Shown here one piece after another: positions 16,207-23,912 of a DNA stretch of 51,608 nucleotides. How positions within the stretch are numbered: the stretch's first letter is position 1; the number at the start of each line of letters is the position of its first letter. Origin of the DNA: Acidobacteriota bacterium (lineage in GTDB: Bacteria > Acidobacteriota > Vicinamibacteria > Vicinamibacterales > UBA8438); contig JAPOVI010000063.1 in the NCBI GenBank assembly GCA_026708265.1, forward strand, positions 1 to 51,608, read 5' to 3'. Under the pieces are notes generated by a model. It ran no database searches. It was not told where the DNA came from and saw only the letters and a program-made list of their open reading frames with translations. A program made the translations under genes and the position numbers.

Positions 16207-17739
16207 TCATTCGAGCTCCCGGATCCGGATGTCGCGGAAGCGCACGGGATCGCCGTGGTCCTGGATCGCGATGCGGCCGCGGCGGATGCGCCCGTAGCTC
16301 GGAAGGTCCGCGAACTTGCTCGCGGCGACGCGCGCCTGCCAGTCGGCGCTGTCGAGCTCGTAGGTCAGCAGATGCGTGTCGTTCATCCAGTGCTCGACCC
16401 GGCCCCGCTCGACGACGAGCCGCGACCGGTTCCACTCGCCCGGGGGACGCGTGACGTCGCGGGCAGGAGGATGCACGGCATAGTTGCTGCCGGCGGAGGT
16501 GATCGGCGCCTCGCCGTCGCGGTGCCCCGCGTTGTGGAGAATCTGGTACTCCGGGCCGCTGAACCAGACCGGGCCGTCGATCTCCTCCTTCACGCCGAAG
16601 AAGACCCCGCTGTTGCCGCCCGCCTCGACCTGCCATTCGAAGCGGAGCTCGAAGCTCTCGAACTCGTCGACGGTGACGATGTCGCCTCCCGGTCCGACCC
16701 GCGCGAGCGCGCCGTCCACGATCCGCCAGCCGTCCGGCAACGCGTCCCGCTGGTAGCCGCGCCAGGCAGCCGTCGACGTCCCGTCGAAGAGCGGCCGCCA
16801 GGCGCCGGCCGCCCGGCCGTCGCCGACGCCGAGCACCTCCTTGCAGTAGTCGAGACAGCGGCCGAGCTCGGTCAGCGTGTCGCCGCCCGCGTACTCGTAC
16901 TCGATGTTCGCCGGGATGTCCCAGCCCTCGTCGCGCAGCAGCAGCAACGTCTCCCGGATCGGCGTGTCGCCCTCGCCCCAGGGGGTGTTGGGGCCCTGGT
17001 CGCGCCGCCGGTCCTTGAGGTGGATCGTGACGATGCGCTCGTGGTTGCCCCGCAGGTAGGCGAGTGGATCGTGGTTGGCCGCCACCATGTGGCCGATGTC
17101 GAGGTTGACGGCAATCGGGGCCGCGCCGCCGATCTCCATCGCCCGCGCGAAGTCGTCCGGTGTTGCGAACTCGTTGGGATCGATGCGCGAGTGGTTGTGC
17201 ATCGCCACCGGCATGCCGAAGCGCTCGGCGTAGCGGGCGATGCGCGGCACGCTGTTCATCTGGGCCGAAGCCGTGATGGCCGGGGCCCCGAGCGCCGCCG
17301 CCATCTCGAAGCCGCGGGCGATCTCGGCGTCCGAGAAGTGATCCTTGAAGCTGAGGTTGTAGGCGCTCAGCCCGATGCCGGCATCTTCGAACCGCGCGCC
17401 GATCCGCTCGAAGTGGTCGAGCGGGACGGTCGTCCGCCAGCGCCGCAGGCGCTCCCGGTTCTCGGGCCGGCGCAGCTCCCGCGGCTCGACGTGGAACTCC
17501 CACAGCTCGCAGCTCGTGATCCCGAGCTGCTGCATCGCCGCTATCCCCTCGTCGAGGGTCATGTCGCGGAAGCTGAAGCTCTGGAGGCCGATGAGAACGC
17601 CGCCGAAGCGGGATTCGGCCGCCGCCGGCGTCCTTCCCGGGGCCGCCCCGCGGGCCGGCCCGGGAAGGACGCCGGCGGCGGTCGCGGCCAGGCCGCCGAG
17701 CGTCAGCCGATGCCATTCGCGTCGGGTGAGTTGCGCCAC
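16207..17739 (-). CDS. Tat-exported fusion: sugar isomerase/epimerase TIM barrel + DUF1080
   Basis: A 510-residue two-domain protein. Residues 1-33 form a Tat-type signal (RREWHRLTLGGLAA). Residues about 45-305 are a xylose-isomerase-like TIM barrel with metal-site candidates in NLDIGHM, TIHLKDRR and NIEYEYAG. Residues about 315-510 are a DUF1080 jelly roll, opening WRPLFDGTSTAAWRGY and holding GGNSGVFFGV, EYQILHNAGH and the last strand PVRFRDIRIREL; this domain is now linked to 3-keto-glycoside cleavage. The two usually occur as separate genes; the fusion suggests sequential action on a keto-sugar in the periplasm. GTG 17739 has GGAGG seven bases upstream. The signal-to-barrel linker is encoded by a perfect 23-bp inverted repeat. 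Confidence 0.85.
   Translation of the reverse strand: MAQLTRREWHRLTLGGLAATAAGVLPGPARGAAPGRTPAAAESRFGGVLIGLQSFSFRDMTLDEGIAAMQQLGITSCELWEFHVEPRELRRPENRERLRRWRTTVPLDHFERIGARFEDAGIGLSAYNLSFKDHFSDAEIARGFEMAAALGAPAITASAQMNSVPRIARYAERFGMPVAMHNHSRIDPNEFATPDDFARAMEIGGAAPIAVNLDIGHMVAANHDPLAYLRGNHERIVTIHLKDRRRDQGPNTPWGEGDTPIRETLLLLRDEGWDIPANIEYEYAGGDTLTELGRCLDYCKEVLGVGDGRAAGAWRPLFDGTSTAAWRGYQRDALPDGWRIVDGALARVGPGGDIVTVDEFESFELRFEWQVEAGGNSGVFFGVKEEIDGPVWFSGPEYQILHNAGHRDGEAPITSAGSNYAVHPPARDVTRPPGEWNRSRLVVERGRVEHWMNDTHLLTYELDSADWQARVAASKFADLPSYGRIRRGRIAIQDHGDPVRFRDIRIRELE
17619..17681. repeat. Perfect 23-bp inverted repeat inside a coding region
   Basis: The left arm at 17619-17641 (ending GTCCTTCCCGGG) and the right arm at 17659-17681 (starting CCCGGGAAGGAC) are perfect reverse complements across 23 bases, separated by 17 bases. 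The repeat lies in codons about 20-40 of the isomerase/DUF1080 fusion, in the signal-peptide end and linker (GVLPGPARGAAPGRTPAAAE). In the mRNA it would form a very stable hairpin about 60 bases after the start codon. Confidence 0.9.
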
Positions 17740-17844
17740 TGAATCCTCCAGGCTCGTCGACCGCGCGCCAGTATGGTCGATTGCGGGGGGGCGGGCAACC
17801 GCCGCCGCAACGGTCGCTCGGGGGCTGTCCGGACGGTCGGCGGC

Positions 17845-18879
17845 TCAGCCCGCCCGGGTCGGCGGGTCGGCCAGCCTGACCATCAGCTTGCCGGTATTCC
17901 CGCCCCGAAACAGGTCGAGGAAGGTCGCGGGAATGTTCTCGAACCCCTCGCGGACGTCCTCCTGCGAGCGGAGCGCCCCGGTGGCGAGCCAGGCGGAGAG
18001 CTCGCGGCGCGCCTCCTTGAAGCGGGGGGCGTAGTCCGGAACGAGGAAGCCCTCCATGCGGATGCGCCGCGTGATCAGCCGGAACAGGTTCGCGGGGCCC
18101 GGTTGCGGCGAGCCCGCGTTGTAGCCGGAGATCATGCCGCAGACGGCGATGCGTCCCCAGCGGTTCATGCGATCGAGCAGGACGCCGAGCGTCGGACCGC
18201 CGACGTTGTCGAAATAGACGTCGACGCCGCCGGGGCAGAGCTCGTTCAGGCGAGCCCCGACGTCCTCCGTCTTGTAGTCGATGGCGCCGTCGAGCCCGAG
18301 CTCCTTCGTGAGCCAACGGCACTTCGCGGCGCCGCCGGCGATGCCGATCACCCGGCATTGCAGGATCCTGGCGATCTGCACCGCGACCGACCCGGTCGCG
18401 CCGGCCGCGCCGGAGACGACGACCGTCTCCCCCTCCTTGGGGCGGGCGACCTCGCGCATTCCGAAGTAGGCGGTGAGCCCCGTGCCGCCGAGCGTGCCGA
18501 GGTACGTCGGCAGCGGATGCACGGGCTCGAAGGTCGCGAGCGGCGCGGCCCCCCGTCCGTCGGTCAGGTGGTAGTCCTGCCAGCCGAGCAGGCCCGAGAC
18601 GAAGTCGCCGGGCCGGAAGTCGTCGTGGCGAGATTCGACGACCTGCCCGAGGCCGCCCGAGGGCATCACGGAGCCGAGCGGTATCGGGGCCACGTAGTCG
18701 GGATCCTCGGTCATCCAGCCCCGCATCGCGGGGTCGACGGAGAGGTAGAGGGTGCGGACCAGAAGCTGGCCGTCGGTCACCGAGGGGCGGGGCTCGTCGC
18801 GCCGCTCGAAGTTCGACTCCGTCGCCATGCCCTGCGGCCGCGACGCGAGAAGCCACCGCCGATTGGTTTCGGTCGTCAT
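17845..18879 (-). CDS. NADP-dependent MDR oxidoreductase (alkenal/one reductase, CurA/PTGR type)
   Basis: A 344-residue zinc-free medium-chain reductase. It has the family's N-terminal NRRWLLASRPQG block, VDPAMRGWM, the hinge YLGTLGGTGLTAYFG and the nucleotide site VVSGAAGATGSVAVQIA, followed by VDVYFDNVGG. Enzymes of this kind reduce alpha,beta-unsaturated aldehydes and ketones, or prostaglandin-like enones, with NADPH. Length and domain order are normal. The gene is divergent from the PQQ-type enzyme. Its upstream region carries a TATAGT -10 box and two direct repeats placed where an activator would bind, so control by an aldehyde- or oxidant-sensing regulator is plausible. Confidence 0.9.
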   Translation of the reverse strand: MTTETNRRWLLASRPQGMATESNFERRDEPRPSVTDGQLLVRTLYLSVDPAMRGWMTEDPDYVAPIPLGSVMPSGGLGQVVESRHDDFRPGDFVSGLLGWQDYHLTDGRGAAPLATFEPVHPLPTYLGTLGGTGLTAYFGMREVARPKEGETVVVSGAAGATGSVAVQIARILQCRVIGIAGGAAKCRWLTKELGLDGAIDYKTEDVGARLNELCPGGVDVYFDNVGGPTLGVLLDRMNRWGRIAVCGMISGYNAGSPQPGPANLFRLITRRIRMEGFLVPDYAPRFKEARRELSAWLATGALRSQEDVREGFENIPATFLDLFRGGNTGKLMVRLADPPTRAG

Positions 18880-18907
18880 CGCGCTCTGCCCCCCCCAAGG
18901 TCACGAG

Positions 18908-18949
18908 ACTATAGCCCACCGCCACGCGACCATGGCCCACCGCCACGCG
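18908..18949 (-). promoter_or_regulatory. -10 box with tandem 15-bp direct repeats (putative activator operator)
   Basis: On the minus strand TATAGT (18913-18908) is preceded directly by CGCGTGGCGGTGGGC (18928-18914) and by an identical copy (18949-18935). The copies are spaced 21 bp apart, two helical turns. No -35 hexamer is present at the expected place, as in activator-dependent promoters. Confidence 0.5.
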
Positions 18950-18969
18950 CCGCTCTCGACCCGAGCCAT

Positions 18970-18998
18970 CTGACCCCCACGCGACAGTTCCGTATGAT
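18970..18998 (+). promoter_or_regulatory. Putative sigma-70 promoter of the PQQ-type enzyme gene
   Basis: CTGACC (18970-18975), a 17-base spacer and TATGAT (18993-18998). It gives a leader of about 45 bases ending in a GGAGGAGG ribosome site before ATG 19050. Confidence 0.55.
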
Positions 18999-19049
18999 GG
19001 GCGGGCGCACCGCGGATGTGCCCACCCTCGGCGGGAGGAGGATCTCGAC

Positions 19050-20822
19050 ATGCACCCCAGAGACCGCACGCCGTTCGCCGCGCTCGTGCTCGCCATCGCG
19101 CTCCCGGCCGCGGCACCGGCCGCGGCGGCCGCGCAGGAGGCGACCTCCGATTTCGTTCCGGTGACCGACGAGATGCTGCAGGACCCGGCGCCGGAAGACT
19201 GGCTGATGTGGCGCCGGACGCTCGACGGGTGGGGCTGCAGCCCCCTCGACCGGATCGACCGCGACAACGTGGCCGACCTCCGCATGGTCTGGACCCGCGC
19301 GCTTGGCCCGGGCACGCAGCAGGGCACACCGCTCGCCTACGGCGGCATCCTCTACGTGCCCAACCCGCGGGACGTCGTCCAGGCGCTCGACGCCGCCAGC
19401 GGCGACCTCCTCTGGGAGTACCGCCGCGAGCGGCCCGACGACCTCGAGGAGTACCTGCTGCCCGGCCTGAGCGATCACAACCGCAACCTCGCCATCTACG
19501 GCTCGACGATCATCGACACCAGCTCGGACGACTACGTGTTCGCCCTCGACGCGGCCACCGGCCGGCTCGCCTGGGAGACCGAGATCCTCGACTACCGGGT
19601 CCATCCCGCCCACCAGACGTCGGGCCCGATCGTGGCGAACGGGAAGATCTACTCGGGGCGCGGCTGCCTGCCGGCCGGCGGACCGGATGCGTGCGTCATC
19701 ACCGCCCACGATGCGGTCACGGGGGAGGAGCTGTGGCGGCGGCGGACGATCCCGGCGCCCGGCGAGCCCGGCGACGAGACCTGGGGCGGCGTCCCGTTCG
19801 AGGAGCGGCGCCACGTCGGCACCTGGATGGTCCCGAGCTACGACCCGGATCTCAACCTGGTCTACATCGGGACGTCCGTCACCTCCCCGGCGCCGAAGTT
19901 CATGCTCGGAGGGATCGCCAACAAGCACCTCTACCACAACTCCACCCTCGCCCTCGATGGCGACACCGGCGACATCCGCTGGTACTACCAGCACCTCAAC
20001 GACCACTGGGACCTCGATCACCCCTTCGAGCGGATCCTCGTCGACACCGCGGTGGCTCCCGACCCGTCCGTGGCCTGGGTCAATCCGCGGATCGAGCGGG
20101 GGGAGACGCGCCGCGTGCTGACCGGCATCCCGGGCAAGACCGGCATCGTCTACACCCTGGACCGGGAGACGGGGGAGTTCCTGTGGGCCACGCCGACCAT
20201 CACCCAGAACGTGGTCAGCAGCATCGACGGAGCGACGGGCGAGGTGTCCGAGAATGCCGAGGTCACCTTCACCGGCACCGGCCAGCAGGTGCTGGCCTGC
20301 CCGACGTGGTTCGGCGGCAAGGACTGGGAGGCCGGCGCCTACAGCCCCCTGACCAACATGATGTACATGCCGCTGCGCAACGTCTGCGCGCGGATGATGG
20401 CGACGACGGGCGACGACGCCGGGTCGTCGCTCTATGCGCTGGCGGTGCGGCACGAGATCGCGCCGGGCACGGACCAGGTGGGGACGGTCCAGGCGATCTC
20501 GGCCGAGACCGGCGCCATCACCTGGGTGCACGAGCAACGCGCCGCCACCACCTCGCTGGTCGCCACCGGCGGCGGGCTCGTCTTCGGCGGCGACGGCAAC
20601 GGACGCTTCCGGGCCCTCGACCAGGAGACGGGGGAGACGCTCTGGGAAATCAACCTCGGGTCGGCCGTGACCGGCTTCCCGATCACCTACGCCGTCGGAG
20701 GACGTCAGTACGTCGCCGTGAGCACCGGCACGGCCGGCACGACGACGGCGCACGGGCGCCTCACGCCGGAGCTGCGCCCGAGCGCCGGGAACAACCTCTT
20801 CGTCTTTGCCCTCCCCGACTGA
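19050..20822 (+). CDS. Periplasmic PQQ-type beta-propeller dehydrogenase
   Basis: A 590-residue exported protein (signal to about residue 29) built of repeated propeller blades; W-type docking motifs include ALDAASGDLLWEYR, ALDAATGRLAWETE, AHDAVTGEELWRRR and ALDQETGETLWEI. It resembles quinoprotein alcohol dehydrogenases, which oxidise alcohols in the periplasm using PQQ. D321 and D323 in NDHWDLDHPFE occupy the place of the catalytic Asp and the extra Asp of lanthanide-type enzymes. The adjacent-Cys ring and the metal Glu typical of methanol dehydrogenase are not evident; instead C206 and C215 flank a short loop. No cytochrome or PQQ-synthesis gene is nearby, so cofactor use is inferred. Confidence 0.8.
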   Translation: MHPRDRTPFAALVLAIALPAAAPAAAAAQEATSDFVPVTDEMLQDPAPEDWLMWRRTLDGWGCSPLDRIDRDNVADLRMVWTRALGPGTQQGTPLAYGGILYVPNPRDVVQALDAASGDLLWEYRRERPDDLEEYLLPGLSDHNRNLAIYGSTIIDTSSDDYVFALDAATGRLAWETEILDYRVHPAHQTSGPIVANGKIYSGRGCLPAGGPDACVITAHDAVTGEELWRRRTIPAPGEPGDETWGGVPFEERRHVGTWMVPSYDPDLNLVYIGTSVTSPAPKFMLGGIANKHLYHNSTLALDGDTGDIRWYYQHLNDHWDLDHPFERILVDTAVAPDPSVAWVNPRIERGETRRVLTGIPGKTGIVYTLDRETGEFLWATPTITQNVVSSIDGATGEVSENAEVTFTGTGQQVLACPTWFGGKDWEAGAYSPLTNMMYMPLRNVCARMMATTGDDAGSSLYALAVRHEIAPGTDQVGTVQAISAETGAITWVHEQRAATTSLVATGGGLVFGGDGNGRFRALDQETGETLWEINLGSAVTGFPITYAVGGRQYVAVSTGTAGTTTAHGRLTPELRPSAGNNLFVFALPD

Positions 20823-20831
20823 CGCGACCGC

Positions 20832-20864
20832 GAGCCGGTCTGGCGCGTTCCGAGGCGCCGGCTC
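20832..20864. terminator. Hairpin of the GAGCCGG repeat family, convergent terminator
   Basis: GAGCCGG (20832-20838) and CCGGCTC (20858-20864) pair, with an inner GGCGC/GCGCC stem, and CCTACC follows. It lies between the convergent PQQ-type gene and hflC and can act in both directions. No U-tract is present, so strong intrinsic termination is uncertain. Confidence 0.45.
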
Positions 20865-20933
20865 CTACCGGGCGCCGACGGCGGACCCGCCGGCGTCCGG
20901 GAAGGAGTCGACGGCCGACCTTCGTGCCCCGGG

Positions 20934-21866
20934 TCAGCGCGTGCGTTCGAGGTACTGGAGCAGCTCGCTGTCGGTCCCGAGGATGAAGAAGGTCTCCGGG
21001 TCCATCGTCTGCTCGTAGGTCTCGAGCGACTTCATGAACGCGTAGAAATCGGCGTCGCGGTTGTAGGCATCGGCGTAGATGCGCGTCGCCTCGGCGTCGG
21101 CCTCGCCGCGCAGCTCCTCGGCCCGCCGGTAGGCCTCGGACTGGATCTGCGCCAGCTCGCGCTCGCGCTCGCCGTGGATGCGCGCCGACTCGCCCTGCCC
21201 CTCGGAGCGGAACTGCTCGGCGATCCGCTGCCGCTCGGCGATCATGCGCGCGAAGACGTCCTTCTGAACCTCCTCGACATAGTTGATCCGCTTCAGGCGC
21301 AGGTCGAGCAGCTCGATGCCGAGGTCGGCCGTCCGCTCCGCCGCGGTGGCGAGGATGTCGCGCGTGATCTCCTGCCGGCCGCGCTCGATCGCCTCCAGGA
21401 TGACGGCCTCCTCCTCGGACTCGATCGGCACGTCGTCCGGGTCGCGGTTGCTGCTCCGCACGAGCTCGATCAGGTCGTGGCGGGCCACTGCGTTCCGCGT
21501 CTCGCCGTCGAGGATGTCGTCGAGGCGCGACTGCGCGCCGCGCTCGTCCCGGAGGCGCTGGAAGAAGAGCAGCGGATCGGTGATGCGCCACCGCGCGTAG
21601 GTGTCGACCCAGATGAAGCGCTTGTCGCGGGTCGGCACCTGGTTGGGGCTCCCGTCCCACTCCAGGAAGCGCTTCTCGAAGAAGTTGGGCCGCTGGATGA
21701 ACGGCAGCTTGAAGTGGAGGCCCGGCGTGATCACCGGGTCGCCGACCGGCTCGCCGAACTGCGTCAGGATGACCTGCTCGGTCTCGCTGACGGTGTAGAG
21801 CGACTGCGCGACGAGGACGAGCACGGCGAGGCCGACGGCGATCTGGGTCGTAGTGGAGCGCTTCAC
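20934..21866 (-). CDS. hflC: HflC, membrane protease-modulating SPFH protein
   Basis: A 310-residue protein with one N-terminal membrane helix (about 8-24) and an SPFH/band 7 domain. TVSETEQVILTQFGEPVG and TPGLHFKLPFIQ are the typical opening, and the long charged helix ESARIHGERERELAQIQSEAYRRAEE is the stalk. With HflK it forms the large cage around FtsH that restrains degradation of membrane proteins. GTG 21866 overlaps the hflK stop (GTGA) and follows GGGAGG, so translation is coupled. Compared with E. coli HflC the length is close to normal. Confidence 0.93.
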   Translation of the reverse strand: MKRSTTTQIAVGLAVLVLVAQSLYTVSETEQVILTQFGEPVGDPVITPGLHFKLPFIQRPNFFEKRFLEWDGSPNQVPTRDKRFIWVDTYARWRITDPLLFFQRLRDERGAQSRLDDILDGETRNAVARHDLIELVRSSNRDPDDVPIESEEEAVILEAIERGRQEITRDILATAAERTADLGIELLDLRLKRINYVEEVQKDVFARMIAERQRIAEQFRSEGQGESARIHGERERELAQIQSEAYRRAEELRGEADAEATRIYADAYNRDADFYAFMKSLETYEQTMDPETFFILGTDSELLQYLERTR

Positions 21867-22882
21867 TGGCCACCTCCCGCGACAGGGGTCGTATTGGGAA
21901 TCGGACGCGTCGGGGTGCCGTCGAGCGACAGCAGCGGCAGGACGCCGGTCGTGTCCTGGTCGACGTACAGCTTCCGGCCGACCTGCGGGAGGATGCGTTG
22001 CATCGTCTCGAGGTACAGCCGGCGCCGGGTCACCTCCGGCGCACGCCGGTACTCGCTGTAGATGGCCGTGAAGCGGACCGCGTCACCCTCGGAGCGGTTG
22101 ACGCGGTCGAGCGCGTAGCCCTCGGCCTGGAGCACCGTCTGCTCCGCCTCGCCGCGGGCCCGCGGGATGACGCGGTTGTACTCGGCCCTGGCCTCGTTGA
22201 TCATCCGGTCGCGCTGCTGCTGCGCCTGGTTGACCTCGTCCCATGACGGCTTGACGGGATCGGGCGGGTTGACGTCCTGCAGCACGACCTGGTCGATCGT
22301 GATCCCCATCTCGTACTGGTTGGCGAGGCTCTGGAGCCGCTCCCCGACGCGGGACTCGATCTCCTGCCGCCCGACGGTCAGCACCTCGGTGACCGTCCGG
22401 TCGCCGACGACCTCCCGCATCACGGCTTCGTTCATGGCGCGGAAGGTGTCGTCGAGGTTGCGGACCTTGAAGAGGAAGAGGTACGGGTCCGCCACCCGGT
22501 ACTGCACGATCCACTCGACGACGGCGACGTTCAGGTCGCCGGTCAGCATCACCGCCTCGTCGGCGAACAGCCGCTCGGAGGCGTACTGCGTCCGGATGCC
22601 GGCGTCGATGGTGCGGAAGCCGAACTCCTGCTTGAGCTGCCGCTGCACCGGGACCTTCAGCACCTCTTCCGCGAACGGGATCTTCGTCCGGAGGCCCGGG
22701 TCCGTCGTCCGGACGTACTGCCCGAAGCGGAGCACCACGCCCACCTCCTCCGGCTGGATCTGGTAGAGCGAGTTGAACCCCACGAGCAGGGCGACGAGGC
22801 CGGCGACGGCGAGCGTCGCCACGCCGCGCGGGATGCGCGGTACGTTGACGCGCTTGAAGTCGACGATCGGGATGTCTTCCAT
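21863..22882 (-). CDS. hflK: HflK, membrane protease-modulating SPFH protein
   Basis: A 339-residue partner of HflC. It has a short cytoplasmic start, a membrane helix (about 22-40, VATLAVAGLVALLVGF) and the SPFH domain opening IQPEEVGVVLRFGQYV and DPGLRTKIPFAEEVLKVPV. The Gly/Pro-rich N-terminal extension of E. coli HflK is absent; the first 20 residues are short and polar. AAGGAG lies seven bases before ATG 22882. It is the first gene of the hflK-hflC operon and diverges from the MNT/HEPN islet, with under 100 bases between them. Confidence 0.93.
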   Translation of the reverse strand: MEDIPIVDFKRVNVPRIPRGVATLAVAGLVALLVGFNSLYQIQPEEVGVVLRFGQYVRTTDPGLRTKIPFAEEVLKVPVQRQLKQEFGFRTIDAGIRTQYASERLFADEAVMLTGDLNVAVVEWIVQYRVADPYLFLFKVRNLDDTFRAMNEAVMREVVGDRTVTEVLTVGRQEIESRVGERLQSLANQYEMGITIDQVVLQDVNPPDPVKPSWDEVNQAQQQRDRMINEARAEYNRVIPRARGEAEQTVLQAEGYALDRVNRSEGDAVRFTAIYSEYRRAPEVTRRRLYLETMQRILPQVGRKLYVDQDTTGVLPLLSLDGTPTRPIPNTTPVAGGGQ

Positions 22883-22964
22883 GCAATTGCTCCTTCTGCC
22901 GGCGCGGCCGGCGGCACGATCTCCACCGTAGTGGGTTTCGGACGGGAAGACAACGCGCGCCGCC

Positions 22965-22970
22965 TATAAT
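22965..22970 (+). promoter_or_regulatory. TATAAT -10 box of the MNT gene, leaderless spacing
   Basis: A consensus TATAAT ends six bases before ATG 22977. Transcription would start at or next to the start codon, and no Shine-Dalgarno is present. No convincing -35 is seen. Confidence 0.6.
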
Positions 22971-22976
22971 CGCGGA

Positions 22977-23468
22977 ATGCACGCGGCGTACGAGGCGATC
23001 CTCGTGGATCTGGTCGAGGCGTGCCGCCGCCACTACGGCGACCGTCTGGCGTCGGTTGCCGTCTACGGGTCGGTCGGCCGCGGCGCGCCGCGCTTCGACT
23101 CCGACGTCGACCTGCTGATCGTGGCGGAGGGGCTGCCGGCGCGCCGGTTCCCCCGCGTCGAGGACTTCCGGGCGGTCGAGGAGGCAGTCGCTCCGGGCCT
23201 CGCCGCGGCGCGTGCGGCAGGCCTCCGTCCGGAGCTTTCGCCGATCTTCAAGACGCCAGCGGAGCTGGCGCGCGGGACCCCGCTGCTGCTCGACATGACG
23301 GAGGACGCCCGGATCCTCCACGACCCGGACGGTTGCCTGGCCGGGGTGCTCGACCGACTGCGGCACCGCTTGCGGGAACTCGGATCCCGCCGCGTCTGGC
23401 GCGGCGGCGCCTGGTACTGGGACCTGAAGCCCGACTACCGCTGGGGCGACGTGATCGAGCTGTTCTGA
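22977..23468 (+). CDS. MNT-type nucleotidyltransferase (putative antitoxin of an MNT/HEPN pair)
   Basis: A 163-residue protein with the DNA-polymerase-beta-like motif GSVGRG (31-36) followed by D43 and D45 in DSDVDLLIV, which bind Mg-nucleotide. In MntA/HepT pairs such a protein neutralises its HEPN partner by adding AMP to it. The HEPN gene follows after 28 bases on the same strand. A third catalytic acidic residue may be the E in RPELSPIF. The start is at ATG 22977, six bases after a TATAAT box. It could also serve another role, as many minimal nucleotidyltransferases are unassigned. Confidence 0.82.
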   Translation: MHAAYEAILVDLVEACRRHYGDRLASVAVYGSVGRGAPRFDSDVDLLIVAEGLPARRFPRVEDFRAVEEAVAPGLAAARAAGLRPELSPIFKTPAELARGTPLLLDMTEDARILHDPDGCLAGVLDRLRHRLRELGSRRVWRGGAWYWDLKPDYRWGDVIELF

Positions 23469-23496
23469 AGCCGGCACCTTCCGCGCGAGCCCCGCC

Positions 23497-23910
23497 ATGA
23501 CCAACGGCTCCCTGGCCGAGAGCTACCTGCTCAAGGCGACCAAGCGGCTCAAGATCCTGCCCGTGCTGCTCGAAGAGGAGTCGTACTCGGACGTAGTCCG
23601 GGAAGCGCAGGAGATAGTCGAGCTGGCGCTCAAGGGCATGCTGCGACAGGTCGGGGTCGAACCTCCGCGCTGGCACGACGTCGGCAGCATCCTGCGCGAG
23701 CATCGCGAGCGGCTACCGGATTCCGTCGCAGCCGAGGTGGACGACCTGGCGGCCATCTCCGCCGCTCTCCGCAAGGACCGCGAGTTGTCGTTCTACGGCG
23801 ACATCGACTTCATCCCGACCGAGCACTACTCGCGGGAGGACGCGGAACGCGCCCTCGCCGATGCTCGCCGGGTCGTCTCGGTGGCAACGGCGGTAATCGA
23901 ACGGGAGTAG
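23497..23910 (+). CDS. HEPN-domain protein, partner of the MNT gene
   Basis: A 137-residue all-helical HEPN protein. Typical parts are AESYLLKATKRLKIL, DVVREAQEIVELALKGMLR, and the C-terminal RKDRELSFYGD and EDAERALADARRVV. HEPN toxins usually carry an R-x(4-6)-H ribonuclease motif; I cannot find one, nor the HxY that MntA modifies, so this member may be inactive as an RNase or work differently. Gene order MNT then HEPN and the short spacing support a two-gene module. The AAA-ATPase-like remnant begins three bases after its stop, perhaps in the same transcript. Confidence 0.78.
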   Translation: MTNGSLAESYLLKATKRLKILPVLLEEESYSDVVREAQEIVELALKGMLRQVGVEPPRWHDVGSILREHRERLPDSVAAEVDDLAAISAALRKDRELSFYGDIDFIPTEHYSREDAERALADARRVVSVATAVIERE

Positions 23911-23912
23911 GC

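Noticed and set aside
16064-19327. A 1087-codon minus-strand frame
   Set aside because: It crosses three real genes in a different frame and lacks any recognisable domain.
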